From: Desulfosarcina sp.
GTDB taxonomy: Bacteria > Desulfobacterota > Desulfobacteria > Desulfobacterales > Desulfosarcinaceae
Length of the DNA: 7,675 bases
Direction of reading: 5' to 3'
Assembly: GCA_018224455.1 (NCBI GenBank)
Contig: JAGTUY010000349.1
Location: 1-7,675, forward strand
The notes below the pieces were generated by a model. The model saw only the letters and a list, made by a program, of their open reading frames with translations, did not search any database and was not told the origin of the DNA. Positions 6,745 through 7,675 of this stretch are shown here, in pieces. The number at the start of each line of letters is the position of its first letter. The stretch's first letter is position 1. The translations under genes were made by a program, and so were the position numbers.

Positions 6745-6839
6745 GACGATAGCGGCACCCAGGACGTCACACCCCAGGTAAACAGGGTGGGCAGCAGGGC
6801 CTGGGTAATGGGGTTGAACTGGGAAATATAGTCAATCAT
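6714..6839 (-). pseudogene. N-terminal segment of the ZIP transporter, cut off by a frameshift
   Basis: From the ATG at 6839 the frame reads MIDYISQFNPITQALLPTLF and then WGVT, the expected amphipathic start and first membrane helix of a GufA-like ZIP protein, before running out of frame to a TGA at 6714. In the main frame, LGAAIVVFTKRV begins at 6762. Dropping one base around 6762-6764 (a CC where CCC would restore the frame) joins WGVT-S-LGAA exactly as the family requires. An AAGAGAG purine run just before the ATG is a modest ribosome binding site. This is the true start of the gene; the break lies after residue 25. Confidence 0.8.
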
Positions 6840-6936
6840 CTCTCTTTTTCCAAAAGCGGGCGAACCGTCCGGCAAGCACCCATCGGCAAGTGACTGAAGC
6901 CACAGGTCGGCAATCCACAGCGGCGCGTGTTAATCA

Positions 6937-7398
6937 TCAATCTCCCAACTGGGCCATGTGATCGTCGTATAGGGTTTCAAACGTCTGTTTATGCTTGGCC
7001 TCTTCCTGGGCCAGCATCTTGAAGAGTTTGATGCAGTCCGCATCGTCGGTTTTGGAGGCCAGTGCGTTGTAAAGCCGCAGGGCCTTTTCCTCACGCTTCA
7101 TGGCCAGGCGGAGTATTTCGGCAAAATCCATGCCCGGTTCGTATTGCATGTCAACGATGTAGTCACTGCGTTTGATATCCGGAATCCACACGTAATCGTA
7201 CTCCACCACGGACCGATTGCCCTTTTTGAACTCCTCTAAAAGAACCTGGTGCTTTCTCTCCTCTTCAACGAATTCGGCAAGGGTCTGTTTGGATGCCGGA
7301 AAGGTTTCCCTGTCGACCAGTTTTTGGTAAAAACCGACCGCCTGTATTTCCCTTTCAATGGCAAAATCGAGGATCTCTTCGAAGGAATTGAAATTCAT
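6937..7398 (-). CDS. Rubrerythrin/ferritin-like diiron protein without rubredoxin domain
   Basis: A 153-residue four-helix-bundle protein. Two ExxH motifs, EERKH (E47, H50) and EEAKH (E133, H136), and two helix glutamates in ExxAxxxY contexts (E17 in EIQAVGFY and E103 in EEKALRLY) supply the six expected ligands of a rubrerythrin-type diiron site. Such proteins typically reduce hydrogen peroxide, or store or oxidise iron, in the cytoplasm of anaerobes. The C-terminal CxxC rubredoxin domain of classical rubrerythrin is absent, so electrons must come from another carrier. The ATG at 7398 is chosen because AAGGGGGT (7409 down to 7402) precedes it and because the diiron fold begins there; an open frame continues upstream to 7647 but is unlike the family. 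The ZIP transporter lies 97 bases downstream on the same strand, suggesting a metal/peroxide unit. Confidence 0.88.
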   Translation of the reverse strand: MNFNSFEEILDFAIEREIQAVGFYQKLVDRETFPASKQTLAEFVEEERKHQVLLEEFKKGNRSVVEYDYVWIPDIKRSDYIVDMQYEPGMDFAEILRLAMKREEKALRLYNALASKTDDADCIKLFKMLAQEEAKHKQTFETLYDDHMAQLGD

Positions 7399-7450
7399 GC
7401 TACCCCCTTGATACGGAAAATGGTAATCGATGCAACGGAATTTAATAAAC

Positions 7451-7478
7451 GGCCAATATCTTTGGCCTGCGCAAGGCC
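7451..7478 (-). promoter_or_regulatory. Two mutually exclusive hairpins upstream of the diiron protein gene
   Basis: Three GGCC blocks (7451, 7464, 7475) allow two competing stems that share the middle block: GGCCAA (7451-7456) with TTGGCC (7462-7467), loop of 5; and GGCCT (7464-7468) with AGGCC (7474-7478), loop of 5. Read on the minus strand, the second-formed stem is followed by GTTTATT, a weak T-rich tail. If transcription of the diiron gene starts upstream of 7478, this could act as an attenuator; otherwise it may be an operator. Confidence 0.25.
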
Positions 7479-7531
7479 GGTTCGCAATTAGATCTGCGGA
7501 TGCGCAAGAACATACTAAAAAAGCAACTAAC

Positions 7532-7669
7532 ATGCCATTGGTTTTTTTTTGGCTCTGGTTCACCGCTTTTGTCGGTGCCAACCTGCTGCAGTCCAGTTTT
7601 ACAGGATTCTGTCCGCTGGCGAAAATTCTCAAACCGTTGGGTATCAAACCGGGCAGCGCCTTCGATTGA
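7532..7669 (+). pseudogene. C-terminal half of a DUF2892 (YgaP-like) membrane protein
   Basis: From the ATG at 7532 a 45-residue frame reads a hydrophobic helix WLWFTAFVGANLLQ, then SSFTGFCPLAKILKPLG and a KPGSAF tail. This is the characteristic second helix and GFCP motif (C27) of DUF2892/YgaP-type transmembrane domains, normally about 65 residues with a preceding helix containing a DRxxR-type start. No such first half is present upstream in any of the three frames. The open frame extends back to 7430, but that extra sequence is polar and unlike the family. No ribosome binding site precedes 7532, and a run of nine T residues (7542-7550) sits inside the coding start. It is most likely a truncated remnant; a genuine short protein is less likely. 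Stop codon TGA at 7667-7669. Confidence 0.5.
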
Positions 7670-7675
7670 TATCGA

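Noticed and set aside
6857..6871. Hairpin between the diiron and ZIP genes followed by CTTTT on the minus strand
   Set aside because: The stem has a mismatch on the transcribed RNA and only five pairs; too weak to call a terminator.
7399..7647. N-terminal extension of the diiron protein up to 7647
   Set aside because: The extension is unlike the family, and a strong ribosome binding site (7402-7409) sits just before the ATG at 7398.

Overview
The window (7,675 bases, GC-rich, mostly coding) looks like chromosomal DNA from an anaerobic or microaerophilic bacterium. The redox content (PerR-type repressor, rubredoxin module, ferritin-like diiron protein, thioredoxin-reductase-like flavoprotein) and the general protein style suggest a deltaproteobacterial or Desulfobacterota-like lineage. 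That taxonomic guess is inference; no marker gene is present. There are no rRNA or tRNA genes, CRISPR arrays, transposases or phage genes that I can see.

Layout. Bases 1-218 hold no convincing gene, only AT-rich sequence and a possible promoter. A plus-strand block follows: a PerR-like Fur-family repressor (219-644); a si-type citrate synthase (761-1939); a rubredoxin-like domain fused to a four-helix DUF2231-type membrane domain (1985-2671); and, 16 bases later with a strong ribosome binding site, an AhpF-like flavoprotein disulfide reductase (2688-4295). A phosphotransferase of the APH/choline-kinase type (4414-5376) ends this block. A minus-strand block converges on it: a universal stress protein (5455-5943), a ZIP-family metal transporter whose N-terminus is separated by a one-base frameshift (main frame 6028-6744, N-terminal segment from 6839), and a two-domain-less, rubredoxin-free rubrerythrin/ferritin-like protein (6937-7398). 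At the right edge a plus-strand fragment (7532-7669) carries only the C-terminal half of a DUF2892 (YgaP-like) membrane protein.

How it fits together. Most genes concern oxygen and peroxide defence, thiol/iron redox and metal supply. The Fur protein keeps all five PerR regulatory ligands and all four structural zinc cysteines. The rubredoxin-membrane fusion and the AhpF-like reductase form a tight gene pair that could pass electrons between NAD(P)H, thiols and the membrane. The diiron protein is a plausible peroxide sink and lacks its own rubredoxin domain. Citrate synthase ties the block to central carbon metabolism. The most unusual items are the rubredoxin-DUF2231 fusion paired with the reductase, the frameshift in the ZIP gene, a PerR-box-like palindrome before citrate synthase, alternative hairpins ahead of the diiron protein gene, and the orphan DUF2892 half. 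I do not see a clearly new defence or mobile system.
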